The position numbers and the translations under genes were made by a program. From Nymphaea colorata (lineage: Eukaryota; Streptophyta; Magnoliopsida; Nymphaeales; Nymphaeaceae), in contig NC_045146.1 in the NCBI RefSeq assembly GCF_008831285.2, forward strand, positions 17,623,289-17,687,288: 64,000 nucleotides of DNA. Reading direction: 5' to 3'. Below are positions 16,722 through 27,576 of this stretch, piece by piece; position 1 is the first letter of the stretch; every line of letters begins with the position of its first letter. The notes under the pieces were generated by a model. It was not told where the DNA came from. It was given only the letters and a program-made list of their open reading frames with translations, and ran no database searches.

Positions 16722-17242
16722 GTAATGATGGAAATGATTATTTTATTTCTTTAAACGAGTTTGCAGGTCTGATGATGCCCAAGAGAAGCAATGGCACAAA
16801 ATGATTCAAGATGGGCGTCATGAATTGTGATATAATGGTGGATGGCAGCCCATTATGACTGCCTTGCTAGCTGCACGCGCGCATGCACTTGCACCACCAC
16901 CACTAACAACACCAACAACAAGACCACTACCCTTTCTCTCTCTCCACAGAAAAATGACAACTTCTGAAACAGAACGGTGAGGAAACGAATCCGAATTGAA
17001 CAGACCCAGAAAAGGGACCCCCATGATTGCATCCCCAAAATCTCACCAAAAGCTATTGCCCCACCTCCCACCAAAGCATGCCCCACTGCAGAACATCAGC
17101 AGAAAGGAGACGGGCACCCAAGAAACCGTGAGGAGAATCACACTCAACGCCCACCAAGTTTAAGGGGGAGGAAGCCCTTTGCCCTTTCCCCTGAGCCTAA
17201 CCTTGTGGGGTCCCCTACATATTGCCCACAGGGGGAAGGAGC

Positions 17243-17372
17243 GTGGGACCCAACTGAGGCCTCTGAATTTCTTCTGTTTACTTGCTTTTGGGAAGCAGGG
17301 TGGGCCATCGGACTTGTTAAAGGGCCCCACTCCATGATTTTTGCATATGTGGGGAACCCTATTGGTGGGCCC
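17243..17372. promoter_or_regulatory. Cluster of three TCP-type GGNCCCAC sites
   Basis: Exact matches to the class I TCP-factor consensus GGNCCCAC or its complement GTGGGNCC occur at 17243-17250, 17323-17330 and 17365-17372. They lie in an unusually GC-rich patch (about 17.0-17.4 kb) that stays open in one + frame. No adjacent gene explains it; SAMDC starts 1.5 kb to the left. Function is inference only. Confidence 0.3.
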
Positions 17373-18320
17373 AAGCTAATCTCACTCACTCCAACTACTG
17401 CGTATCATCCTATCCTTCCTCCCATCTTGCTCTTCTGCCCAGGTTACCTTGTCCCTACAATGCCCCCAGTTCCACGACACAGATTCTCTCTCTCTCCATT
17501 TTTCTTTGTCGAGTCTAACTCTGCAAGTGCTTTTAGAACAGTTGTCTTATCATTTCCAAGGCACTAAGAATTTTTTAGTTCTTAAGATGCTGAAAGATGG
17601 CCTCATTTCATAAAAAAGGTTCCAAATTGATCCGCAAACATGTTGAGTTCAAAGATAATCATGGTTGAACATTTAGTTTTTATATATCTGATCTACCCAA
17701 ACCAGTTGCATGGTTGTTCTAAAGAAGAGTTCAACACTATTTGTATATAGAACACATACACACAGATCCAGTTTTGCCAGATTCCGACGGGTTCTTGCAA
17801 ATTCAATCTTACCCAATGTGGCAAGAGTGTCTATATTTACATGTGAATCCGATCTGTAGATAACTTACAATCATTGATTATAAGTTCATTTTTAAATCCC
17901 GTTAAAATTTTATTTACTCGTTGGTTTCTTCTATCTGACAGATGTATATATACCCTTGAATTATTACATGTATAGATAGAAGAGATGATGCAAAATGTGG
18001 AATAAGATATAATTGCTAGTGGCATATATAATATGAAAGCATGCACTGGACGTTTGCACGCTGTAGTGGCACACTTATCACGCATGCACATGTAGACCCT
18101 GCAAGCACATTTACGAGCTCATTCGCCAATCGCATAATGGGAATCACTCAAAAGACCAATACCTTGTCCCTTGGAGTCCCCCACTGACCATTATTCCTCT
18201 TTGTGCTCCATTTCTCCTCTTATGAAAGTTAGCCCCTTCATTGAATTCAATGGTAACATTTCATTGATGGAGAAAAAGAAGGTGTTAGCAGACTTTGTTA
18301 ATGCACCTCTCTCTTTTTTC

Positions 18321-18425
18321 TCATACACACATACGTGCACACAAATACATGCACATGCTTGCACACATGCACATTTGTGTGTGTGTGTGCTTGTGCACGC
18401 AAGCACTGAAGCACACACATATCTT
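18321..18425. repeat. CA/TG-rich alternating sequence with inverted repeat
   Basis: Cryptic CA-rich repeats followed by a (TG)n run. The heptamer TGCTTGC near 18357 and its complement GCAAGCA near 18398 flank the core, so the segment can fold back. Alternating purine-pyrimidine DNA of this kind is prone to adopt the Z form. Confidence 0.6.
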
Positions 18426-20794
18426 TCCTCGTGACTTGAAAACATTCAAGTGTTGCTCTTAGTGTGAGCCCCCACAGACATGATTCCTACATTGTGCCAA
18501 GCATCTTTGGCCCCTGCACCAAATCTCATACTGGCCTTTCAGGAGCATCATTTCTCCTGTGACTCCACCCTTGGAGCTCACCTTGCATCATCTCCCCAAT
18601 CCTCACACATGCATCATTACACATGCGACCTGATCCGATGAAGCTCAATGCATATTTCTCGGTGTTTGTGCATGCATCATTGCAACAACTGACTCACTGA
18701 GTTCCACCTGTCAATGGTCCGGACCACGGCCATGGCCGAACTGCAACTCGAAGCTAGGATGACTGTGATCATACCATTTTTGAAAGTAAGCGACTGGAAA
18801 ACTGTAAATCCAAAATGGACCAGGTGAAAGTGGCATATGCATTGTGCCATTGTACTTCTTAGTGGGCAAACTAAATATGGTCCTATCCTTCTGCCTTTTA
18901 GAGTACCTTCACATCAAATGCAACAGCACTGCAATCAATTATATTGGCAACAAGCAGAAGTATACCTATATAAAACCTATTATATATCAGGCGTTCTACT
19001 CTGAAGCATGGTGCAATTGATGCTTCACATTCAAACGTTTGATAACTCCATATAACATTTTCACCATATCCGTTCTGCATAATATCTTGTGCCTGTGGTC
19101 TAATCAAGGCAATTCAACATTTGGATAGTTTGAGGATATCACTCCCTTTGGCTAAGGCTATGTATTGGAGAGGAACAAACTCCAACCGCTGACAACTTCT
19201 ATAAGGTAAGCCACCTTCGATCCTGAGCAGCATTACTTTTTCATTTTTTTTTTTGCAGCTCATTTCATGGAGGTACTCAAATTGGATGACTGATCTTAAC
19301 TCTGTCCAAAGTGCATGCATATAAGGGATGACTGAATTCTGACAACCAACTACTGAAACAACTTTCAAGTATTTAATGGAGAGAAATAGAGAAAGTTATT
19401 TGAATTGTCCTAAACAGTAACTGTAGGATCTAATATATATAGAGCCAGTCATTTTATAGTCTCTACAACGGTTTATATATGCATTGCGATGAAGCAATCT
19501 AAGTGATGAATCATAGAAAATCAATCTTGTAGCAGCTATCTCCGAAAAAAAAAAATCATAAATTTCAGTATACACTATATATATTTGGTATGTGTATTTG
19601 GGTAATGCATATTTTAGTTCAACAACACATAAACACATCAATATGCACATGGGCACCTGAACACATGATCATTAGTTACTTGTGACCAATGTCATTCACC
19701 TCTTTCTTTCATCATGTCACAGAGGACGGCCAATCTTTCCTCCTCCCGTACATGTATATCTGCAGACATTATTTTTGGAGAATACATCAGGAAGGTGCCC
19801 GTACCCATATTATGTGCATCTTTAAGGTATCTCCTTTCCATGTTCTGCGTTAGTATGGCCTTGTCAGACAGAGATATGCAGCCATGGAGGGTATCATGTC
19901 CCCTAGTGTCCATACTATTTTTGTGAACCAAGAAAGTAAGCACTGCATCATGCCGGAAGCTCGGTCTAAGCACAGAAGTCTTGGAGATTTTTTTGATACT
20001 TTAAAAGTTATTAGATTTGCTTGATAGTTTCTAGATATTCTCACTTTTTGGAATATTTTATTGATATGAAAGAGATTCAGCAGCAAAAACCAGGGTTGCT
20101 GTGTGAAGCAGTTGGTTTACCAATGAGTCAATTTGATACAGCGTGGTTGCTGCTTTTTAGGAGAGCTGTGGTGTACTTGATGCATGGAAATCACATAATT
20201 CCAATGAAGATTCAGTCGACAGGGCAGCCCTTGCAATTTTATTTTATTTTTATTTTTTAAAAAATGTTCATCTTTTTGGTTCTTCGAGAAGTATGCGCTG
20301 AGTTGTTGACTCGATGAGCATGATCAAATGATTTAGGCCACGTACTTTGGGCAGGCGACCAAGGCTGATTTTCACAGGTGCAATTTGTGGCAGCTAAGTT
20401 TTTCTTAGGGGGCGTTTGATTGCAAGAAAATAAAACATTGGTGATGCTGTTTTAAGTTGTAGGTGAAATTTTCCATTATCTATATGTTATATGAACAAAC
20501 ACAGGTGAAATTTATCCAAAGAAAATCACTTACTGTGTCAGAATTATGGCTTGAAGTTTAGGAGGGGATGTGCACCATGAGAAAAATATACCAGAAAAAC
20601 TTTTTCCTGCAATAAGTATACCTCTTTTCTCTGTGGAACGTTGAAGAGTGGAACTTGGATCAACTAAATGCACTGGAAAATGGATCTAGTAAAGCCCGCA
20701 TAACCAAATCTCATACCATATATGAACTGTAACTTAACTGTCATCCTTCTCTCTCTCTCATCTCTCTCTCAATCTCACATGCATCAAGCACCCG

Positions 20795-20905
20795 AAGGGA
20801 CATAGAGTAACTGGTCGGATGTAGGTGCATAAAGCCAACGTGTGTCTCCTGTTCGATTCCCATGGGGGTGTGTCTTTCATGCCTTCCAAGCAAATGCTTA
20901 TTCAT
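20795..20905 (+). mobile_element. Possible SINE head (Pol III A and B boxes)
   Basis: A-box-like TGGTCGGATGTAGG is followed about 35 bases later by B-box-like TGTTCGATTCCC, the arrangement of a tRNA-derived SINE promoter. The sequence does not fold as an intact tRNA by eye, so a tRNA gene is not claimed. The 3' end was not identified. Confidence 0.4.
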
Positions 20906-21509
20906 TCTTACACGTATGTTATAACAACAGTAAATGGTATAGGTTAACGTTTACAATATTACGATTAGCCCCACCCCTAACAAGATCTCTTTATGGGTGA
21001 GAGGGGTTTTCCAAAAAGAAGGCCGAAGCACCCACCTAACCCTTTATCCTTTTAAAGTACAGGGCCTGCTTTTGAAGTCTCAGGTGTTGCACCCTCCCTC
21101 GGATCCTCTCTCGGATGGTGCTTCAGCTTTTACATCAGCCCTAACAGGGTCACACAAGTTATGATGATATGCAATGCTTCTTTATGTATTAATCTATTTT
21201 TATATCCCAAGTACTTTTATAATATATTAGTCCATTTTGCTTGGATATGATCTATTAGTGTAAAGAAAACGAAATAAGTAATCAATGATATCCATCAAAC
21301 AACTGTTCCCTTGAAAATGTTAAAAGTCTAACTAGGCGGAGGCAGAAATTTGTGACTGAGAGGCGCTAATATAAGAAATCTTAAATTTTTGGAGCAGTAA
21401 TAAGTAATAAATTAAATTATATGGAGAAATCACATATAAATAAAATCAATTATATGGGTCTGCGCAACTGCCTATACAAGCCAACACCTAGCTCTGCTGC
21501 TGGTCTTAC

Positions 21510-22032
21510 CCAAGGGTGTTTGTTTTCCCATCGAACCATGGGTCATCTAGGGTTGTACATGAGCCGAGTTGAGCTCGGTTAGCTCGACTCAACTCAGCTT
21601 ATATCTTGCTTGACTTGAGCTCGCTTGAGTTCGAGTCGAGCCGTACAATGTTAGCTTGAGCTCTACTTGGTAGACTAAGTCTCGGGTCAAGCTCGACTCA
21701 TTTAATCTCAGTTACCTACTCTCCATTTGACTTGATTTCTTTCCTTGGTTTTAAGTTTGGAAATTACAAAACACAAAACCTGAATTAAACGAGCTTACCG
21801 GAGTTTAATTGAGTAGAGTTCTTGTTAACTCGAACTCGACTTGTTTATAAGCTTGAGTTTTTAATTAAGTTGTAAATCAGTCGAGCTCGAGCCTTCAGTT
21901 AAGCTGTAAAGGAATGGAGCTTGAGTGGAGCTTAACCAAACAAGTTCGACTCGAGCTCGAGTTGGCTCGGCTCGTTGTACAGCCCAACATGGACCATGAA
22001 TTGCAGTCCACTTTGCGAAACAAACACTATTG
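21510..22032. mobile_element. TIR-bearing non-autonomous DNA element rich in GAGCTCGA motifs
   Basis: The inner ends are inverted: GGGTTGTACATGAGCCGAG at about 21551 and the complement of GGGCTGTACAACGAGCCGAG at about 21970-21990. Between them are many GAGCTCGA/CGAGTTCGA blocks in both orientations. Outside this core a second, weaker inverted pair is visible: GTGTTTGTTT at about 21514 and AAACAAACAC at about 22019, each with an ATGG block. The core may sit inside an older foldback element. No coding frame and no clear target-site duplication were seen. Confidence 0.55.
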
Positions 22033-22918
22033 TGTGTTCCCTACATCCTGCAAAACAAACAATGTTTTGTCACCATTAGGGCCGCATTCGTTGGGCCAAG
22101 GAGGAGGATTACTTCAAATTATGCAGTATGATTGAACTAAATATAATCTCTTGAAACTCATTGTTGGTTCTGCTTTTGCCTTTTCTGCTTGTGATTTTTG
22201 TTGGTTTGGTTGGGGAAAGCATTATGTGGCAAGTGGGGGGCATCGATAAAGAGCGCCACAGCAATCATGCTCATTTTAATATTGCTTCTTGGAGTTATTG
22301 CTGTCTATTACTTTACACTGATATATATTAACGTGTTGTAGGGTTATAATGATCTGCTAGATCAAAAGATCTCCCTTTGTAGCGTTCGATAAACTTTGGT
22401 CACAATCAACTTCATAATGCTCATAAAATGAAATTGGATCATATGAAACTCCGTAAATGATACTGAAGGTGTTGTACATACGAGGGATGTCTTGCTTTAT
22501 ACAATCTTACTTCACACAAGTCCTTGGGAAGCAAATAAGGACAATCTCACATTCGGACCTGACTAGCATAAATTTTGATACTTGTGGATAATTTTGTTGG
22601 ATTTTATCTCTATCGGACTCTGATTTGCATATAGTTACGAAACTAATATGAGCTAATTAGTAATCTGATTGGATTTCTTTATCAGATCCAACTAAATGGA
22701 TTCAAAATCAAATCAGGTATACAGGTTTCCAACATACATCGTCCTGCTCTTCACTTTAGAACCTTTTTTTAAACTATGATATGGTTTCAAAATTTTGATA
22801 GGAACTGCAGGATCATTTTTCAATTTTTTTATAGAATGCGTGAAATTTTTTAAAATTTATGTATAAATTTTAATTATTGTTTTTCTGTGCACCTTAGCTC
22901 TGGTTGTATTGTCAATTT

Positions 22919-23187
22919 AAGAGGGTGTTTAATAACAGGAATGCTGTGGTCTTTCTGACCAAACAAAGAACATAATGTTATGAAGAATACAACATTCCTG
23001 CTGCCAAACATCTTTTAACTGGGTATGCGGCGATAGAAACATTCACACAGTATTTCATAAATTTATTTCAAATATTAAGACAGATTCATTAAATGTTACA
23101 TTCTAATGTTTTATAAATATGTTTCAACATCAATTGAAGCAGTTTCATGAAACGGCATGTTAGCGTTCTTGTTGCCAAACTCTTCCA
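22919..23187. mobile_element. MITE-like foldback element
   Basis: Left end AGAGGGTGTTTAATAACAGG and right end GCGTTCTTGTTGCCAAACTC are imperfect inverted repeats of the GGGTGTTTGG-TAACA type common in plant MITEs. The interior is AT-rich and non-coding. The same terminus type recurs at 26.97, 32.54 and 62.87 kb. No certain target duplication. Confidence 0.5.
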
Positions 23188-23734
23188 AAGCTCAACATGC
23201 TATCTTTTATCTTTTTCTTTAATATTTTATATTTATATTTTAATTGGTATTTATATATTACTTTTTAACTTTAAAAAATATTAACTTTTCAAATAATTTT
23301 AACTTATTTGTTACCATTAGCTGAATAGGTGAATCGATCAGCCAATTCACCAATCTACCAGCGCTCCAGTATCGGTTCAAGAACTGATTTTTTTTGCAAC
23401 ATTCTTTGCGAACTTAGGTCATGCCAACTTGACCAAATTTTCATTTTTTCAATGCCTGAACTTACCCTCAAATTCATTCCGAATTGAAGTGGACTATTCA
23501 GAGCAATAAAAAAACTATAGCTTTACTTCCAAGTTGGGATCAGTTCAAATAAATGCAGAATAAAGACCATTCAAAAAAAGAAAAAAACAGTTAAAAGTGA
23601 GTCCTAAACCTTTGGTTTGAGATTTTGCATGTCGAGTTGCTATTACAAGGAATATGCTTTCTTCTAGAGATTTGAATATCTGACAATAAAAAATCAAATA
23701 AATTACAAATAACTAAAAAAAAAATGGAACCATG

Positions 23735-23800
23735 ACTTGGCGCAGTTTAAAATAAAGTGTTCAAATTGAAGGTGTAAAGTTCAATTCCTCCATAGAAATG
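23735..23800 (+). mobile_element. Degenerate SINE-like Pol III promoter
   Basis: A-box-like TTGGCGCAGTTTAA and, about 45 bases on, B-box-like AAAGTTCAATTCC resemble the head of a tRNA-derived SINE. It is short and lacks a visible tail, so this is tentative. Confidence 0.3.
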
Positions 23801-23878
23801 GAAAGATGGTTCTAGTGTGTGTATGTGATATATATATATATGAACTGGGAACTAGGGGCCCAATGTCTAAATTGGGAC

Positions 23879-24101
23879 ATAAATTTCAACACAAGTCCAA
23901 AAATCACAAAAGAATTGACACAAATGGTACCCACATGAGAAATCTTCAACAGTTAGATAAAAATCTCAATACAAGTCCAAACCTACAAAGTGGAACCAAT
24001 TTGTAGCCAGATGAGAAATCTTCAACAGTTAGAATATAAATCTCTAATACAAGTCCAACACCACAAAGAATTGATACCAATGGGTACCCACATGAGACAA
24101 T
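23879..24101. repeat. Tandem repeat, about 77 bp x 3
   Basis: Three diverged copies at about 23879-23956, 23957-24032 and 24033-24101 (last one shortened). Each contains CAAGTCCAA, a CACAAAGAATTGA-like block and ACATGAGAAATCTTCAAC or a variant. No gene overlaps. Confidence 0.75.
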
Positions 24102-24540
24102 GTTGAGTGGGATTTTGAATGGAGAATGCTATGCACAAGTCCACTCTATAGAAGAAAGTTACATGGGTTGACAATTTCATATATTATTAGCACCCAAAAA
24201 AGGAATCACATGGAAAGTGAGGGTGTGAATCATCCCACTGAGGGCAGAATGAAACCAAGTGTTTTCCTTCATACAAGTGGGAACTTAGATAATGAGGTTG
24301 GGAGCACTATGTTGAATGAAATTGTTGAAATTTGGTGATTGGAAAAGTTGGTCAGAAAAGTGAAGGAAAAGGGCACCAACTCCACAAAGAGGACATCTGC
24401 AAATTGAAAGGAGGTCAATGGAGGCTCCTCATTTAGTGGGTCTTACTAAAAAGGCAAGTAGGTTTTGGCTGTCTATGCATGGTTTCTTGTCTCTGCATTT
24501 TTGCCTTTTGGACTTTGGCTGGTAAACAGGCATATACTCG

Positions 24541-24964
24541 TGGCCTCCGCAGCAACAACGATGCCTAGCAGGGTTGCCTAGAATGCCCGGCGATGCGTCG
24601 CTGGCGCCGGGGACGGCCTCCCCTCTGCAAAAGAAACGTTGCTGAACGGAAAACTTTTTTTTCGCATGGGAGGCAGTTGCGGCGTTTGGAAGCGGCGACC
24701 GGCTTCTCCCACAGCTGAAAACGGAGGTGGTTGCCGCCCCCGCCTTTAAAAAAAATTTGCTTGAATGACAAATTTTTTATACCCAATGTCACAATGGACG
24801 GCCGGCCGGGTCGTCATTGGCTGTCCGGCCATCTACACAGCCAGCGACACCTCGGCAGGCTGCTCATGGCGGCATTGAGAGACAAACTTTTTTACCACAG
24901 GGGAGGCCAGCGAGGCCCCGGCGGAAAGGGGAGGTAGTGGCCTCCCCCGCAGTTCTCCTCGACG
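24541..24964. other. GC-rich patch abutting the left duplication unit
   Basis: This block is markedly richer in GC than its surroundings and has repeated GGGGAGGCC/GGCCTCCCC-type words around A/T homopolymers. It contains several short frames on both strands but no recognised protein. It stops where the duplicated unit begins at about 24965, and it has no counterpart at the start of the second unit. Confidence 0.5.
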
Positions 24965-26969
24965 GGTTGGAGAGTTTCATTTTTTTTTTTTAATTTGTTT
25001 TAAAGAAAACATTGAACGTTTGATGCAGACATCGGATGCTCAATGTTGCGCGTAGTCGCTACATTGTTTTCTGGCGCGGTTCACAATTTCGTTATTTTTT
25101 TAATCTTTGTTCACGAATCATAATTTTTCCTTTCACAACAGGCAACAATTCAAATCTTAGCAGGCAGCCCAGAATCTGAGTTACCTTCTCTCCGAGGCAT
25201 TCCAGTTGATCACGCACACTCACACACACACAGAACAGAAGGAGACCTATGTTATGGAACTTTTTAGTTATTTGAGGGCATCTTGTCTCTTGAATTTCTT
25301 GCCAAGTTGCTGTAGTCAAATGAACTCACTGTGTTTCCTTGTTGTCCCTATCAGAATTTTTCTTTTCTACGCAGTGAGTTTTCCCCATGTTGCCATGTTG
25401 GTAGCGTTATTTTAGGCAAAGCAAGCCAAAGTTAATGATTTCTGTACGTTAATTTGTGAGGCCAAGTCGGGGTTTCACTTGTTCTTCTCTAGTTCTGTTT
25501 CCTTTTGGCAGGGAACTAGCGCTTTCTTCCCGTAATTTTTTGTAGGGAAAACTGATCACACGCCGAGTAAGCTTTTGTGCAGTTGTTCTAGAAAGCAAGC
25601 CCATTGTAAGATGGTTCGAGTTCGAGTTCACTGGATAAACTGATCTAAAGAATAGATGACCTCCTTGCTTAAGAAAAGAAGTTCCAGCCTTCCAGGTTGC
25701 TGGAACTTGATTTCAAGCTAAGGCTTCTTTCTCACCAGTTGCTTTGCTGAAACATTTACGAATTTCAGCAAACTTTTGCAGCTGATAATTATTTTATAAG
25801 CTTGAAGGTGCCACAGCTGCTGATCCTTAACAAGCACAAAGGTTGAACATTTTAAATATTTTAAAGGATGAGGAGTCTTAAGTGAAAGACGTGAAACCAA
25901 TGTTGTTTTCAAGTATTTCCGGTGAATACACATGCCATCAAGTTTAATTTTCGTCATGCCCAAAGCCGGACAAGCAAGGGACTAAAGGATGTGACCGATG
26001 AATTTCAGGCGTTAGTTTAGCAGTACATAGAAAACAACCATCAAACACTGACACCACAGGATCACCAAGAAGGGCCTGAACTGCCTACCATAGTTGATAC
26101 TCCAAATTGCAGAATATTGGTGAAGTTATAAATTGAACATTGAGAAAAATGCCGTCTTAACTTCAGCTTTATGCACTATTTTTTCATGTCTAAGAGAAAA
26201 GGATTCACTTTCAAAGTCTCTTAAATTCAGAAAAGTAAAACACAAAGCAATTTCTCGAGAGCGTGCAAAAGTGTTTGCTAGCTACTGCAAGGTTCTTCAG
26301 AAAGTTGCATTTGGTAACACATCACTTGCCTGTTATATCCAATAGTTTTATTCTTTTCAGGTTTTCCATTTTGTTCAATATACTTTTACAAACAAATCCA
26401 TGCTCCAGTTTGCCTAGTATAGTTGGTTAAACTTGCAATTGAATCTGGCAAACTGGCTGATCTGCAGCAAGCATGATGATAACAGGAGACACCTTCAAAC
26501 TTTCAATGACCCTATCAAAACATGAAGTTGTCTGCAATTGGTGCAGAAAGCAAGCCTATCTCTAGCAAGTTGTTGTTCATGTCATTAATCAAAATTTCTT
26601 ATTGCAAGGTTCTGGACTGAGAACAAGCTTTGCAGACATTGACAAGTTTCCTGTGCTTTCGACGATACCCCCCAGTATTTGGAAGCACCAGTGTTGCTAG
26701 TACATTGCCTTGCAGATGGAATTGGCAATTCATCTTCATCCTTAGCATAATCCAACACCATCCTTTATAGGTAGTTCTCGACTGTTCATTATTTTGCTGT
26801 GGCACGAAATCTCATGCATGTCTTGAGAAATATCATCAACTCTTTAACAGAACTACTAAAAAAGAATACTTAGCTGGCTTTGCAATTCCATAAATCTGAA
26901 AGCCATGCCTTACCAAGCACTTGAAAAACAAGTTTTCGATTCAAATACTAGACTCCCTTGCACAACCTT

Positions 26970-27067
26970 AAGAGGGTGTCCAATAATAGGAAACACCGCA
27001 TTCTTTGAAATGCGGTGAACATAGTGTTCAAAAGAATGAAAACTTCTTGTTACCGAACGCCCTCTAA
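26970..27067. mobile_element. Short foldback element (left copy)
   Basis: About 98 bp. Ends AGAGGGTGTCCAATAATAGG and the complement of AGAGGGCGTTCGGTAACAAG are inverted repeats. Inside is a second perfect inverted pair, CACCGCATT and AATGCGGTG. The element is at the same place in the right unit, so it was present before the duplication. Confidence 0.6.
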
Positions 27068-27576
27068 TGGGTCGTTTGGTAGCAAAGACACTCAAACTAA
27101 TATTTGAGGCAAATTGATTGAACACTCTCTCAGTGTCCTTTGTACCACACGACTCCCAAAGTAACCCTCAAACTTGGTCAAGATCCACTCCCAAATGGAT
27201 CTGGGGTACAGCTCTTGCAGATCTGTGGGTAGGCCGAATTGGACTCAGTTTAGTCCCCAATATGTCATCTAACCATGAAAGAGAAATGAGATCAATGCTT
27301 TTCTTCTTGCAAAAAGTGAAGCAGTGAACTATCTAATGGTAATCATATTTCTTATGCACTTGCAAGCATTCATTTTCTTTTCCTGGGAGTATCTGATACA
27401 TTTAGAAACAGCATAACGAAATTGTGTTAACAAAGAAAGATGACTTCCATTTAACAATATTTCATTTTAAGGAGCCATGTGATTGAGAAGATGTTGCATC
27501 TTCATTTGATGAATCTGGTTCAAGAAAGCATCCAGTTGTTTCTTTAAATTCTCTCGATATGCGGAAGAACTGACCC

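Larger units (their letters stand above)
15948..24540. other. Long gene-poor region with repeats
   Basis: About 8.6 kb right of the SAMDC promoter in which I can support no protein gene. The longest open frame (16977-17567, +) has no recognisable domain and looks compositional. Individually listed below are a cluster of GTGGGNCC sites, CA/TG-rich sequence, SINE-like pieces, two TIR-bearing repeats and a short tandem array. Open frames around 19.7-20.3 kb match nothing I know. Confidence 0.6.

Noticed and set aside
16977-17567. 196-codon + strand open frame
   Set aside because: No domain, low-complexity Pro/Pro-Ser composition, overlaps promoter-like GC-rich sequence and has no splice or family support. 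Most likely chance.
19692-20260. Open frames on both strands near 20 kb that look moderately protein-like
   Set aside because: No recognisable family, no supporting splice sites and no repeat relation; evidence insufficient to call a gene.
25600-25630. GGTTCGAGTTCGAG resembling a tRNA B box (also at about 30792)
   Set aside because: No A box at the right distance and no cloverleaf; it is simply part of the duplicated unit.
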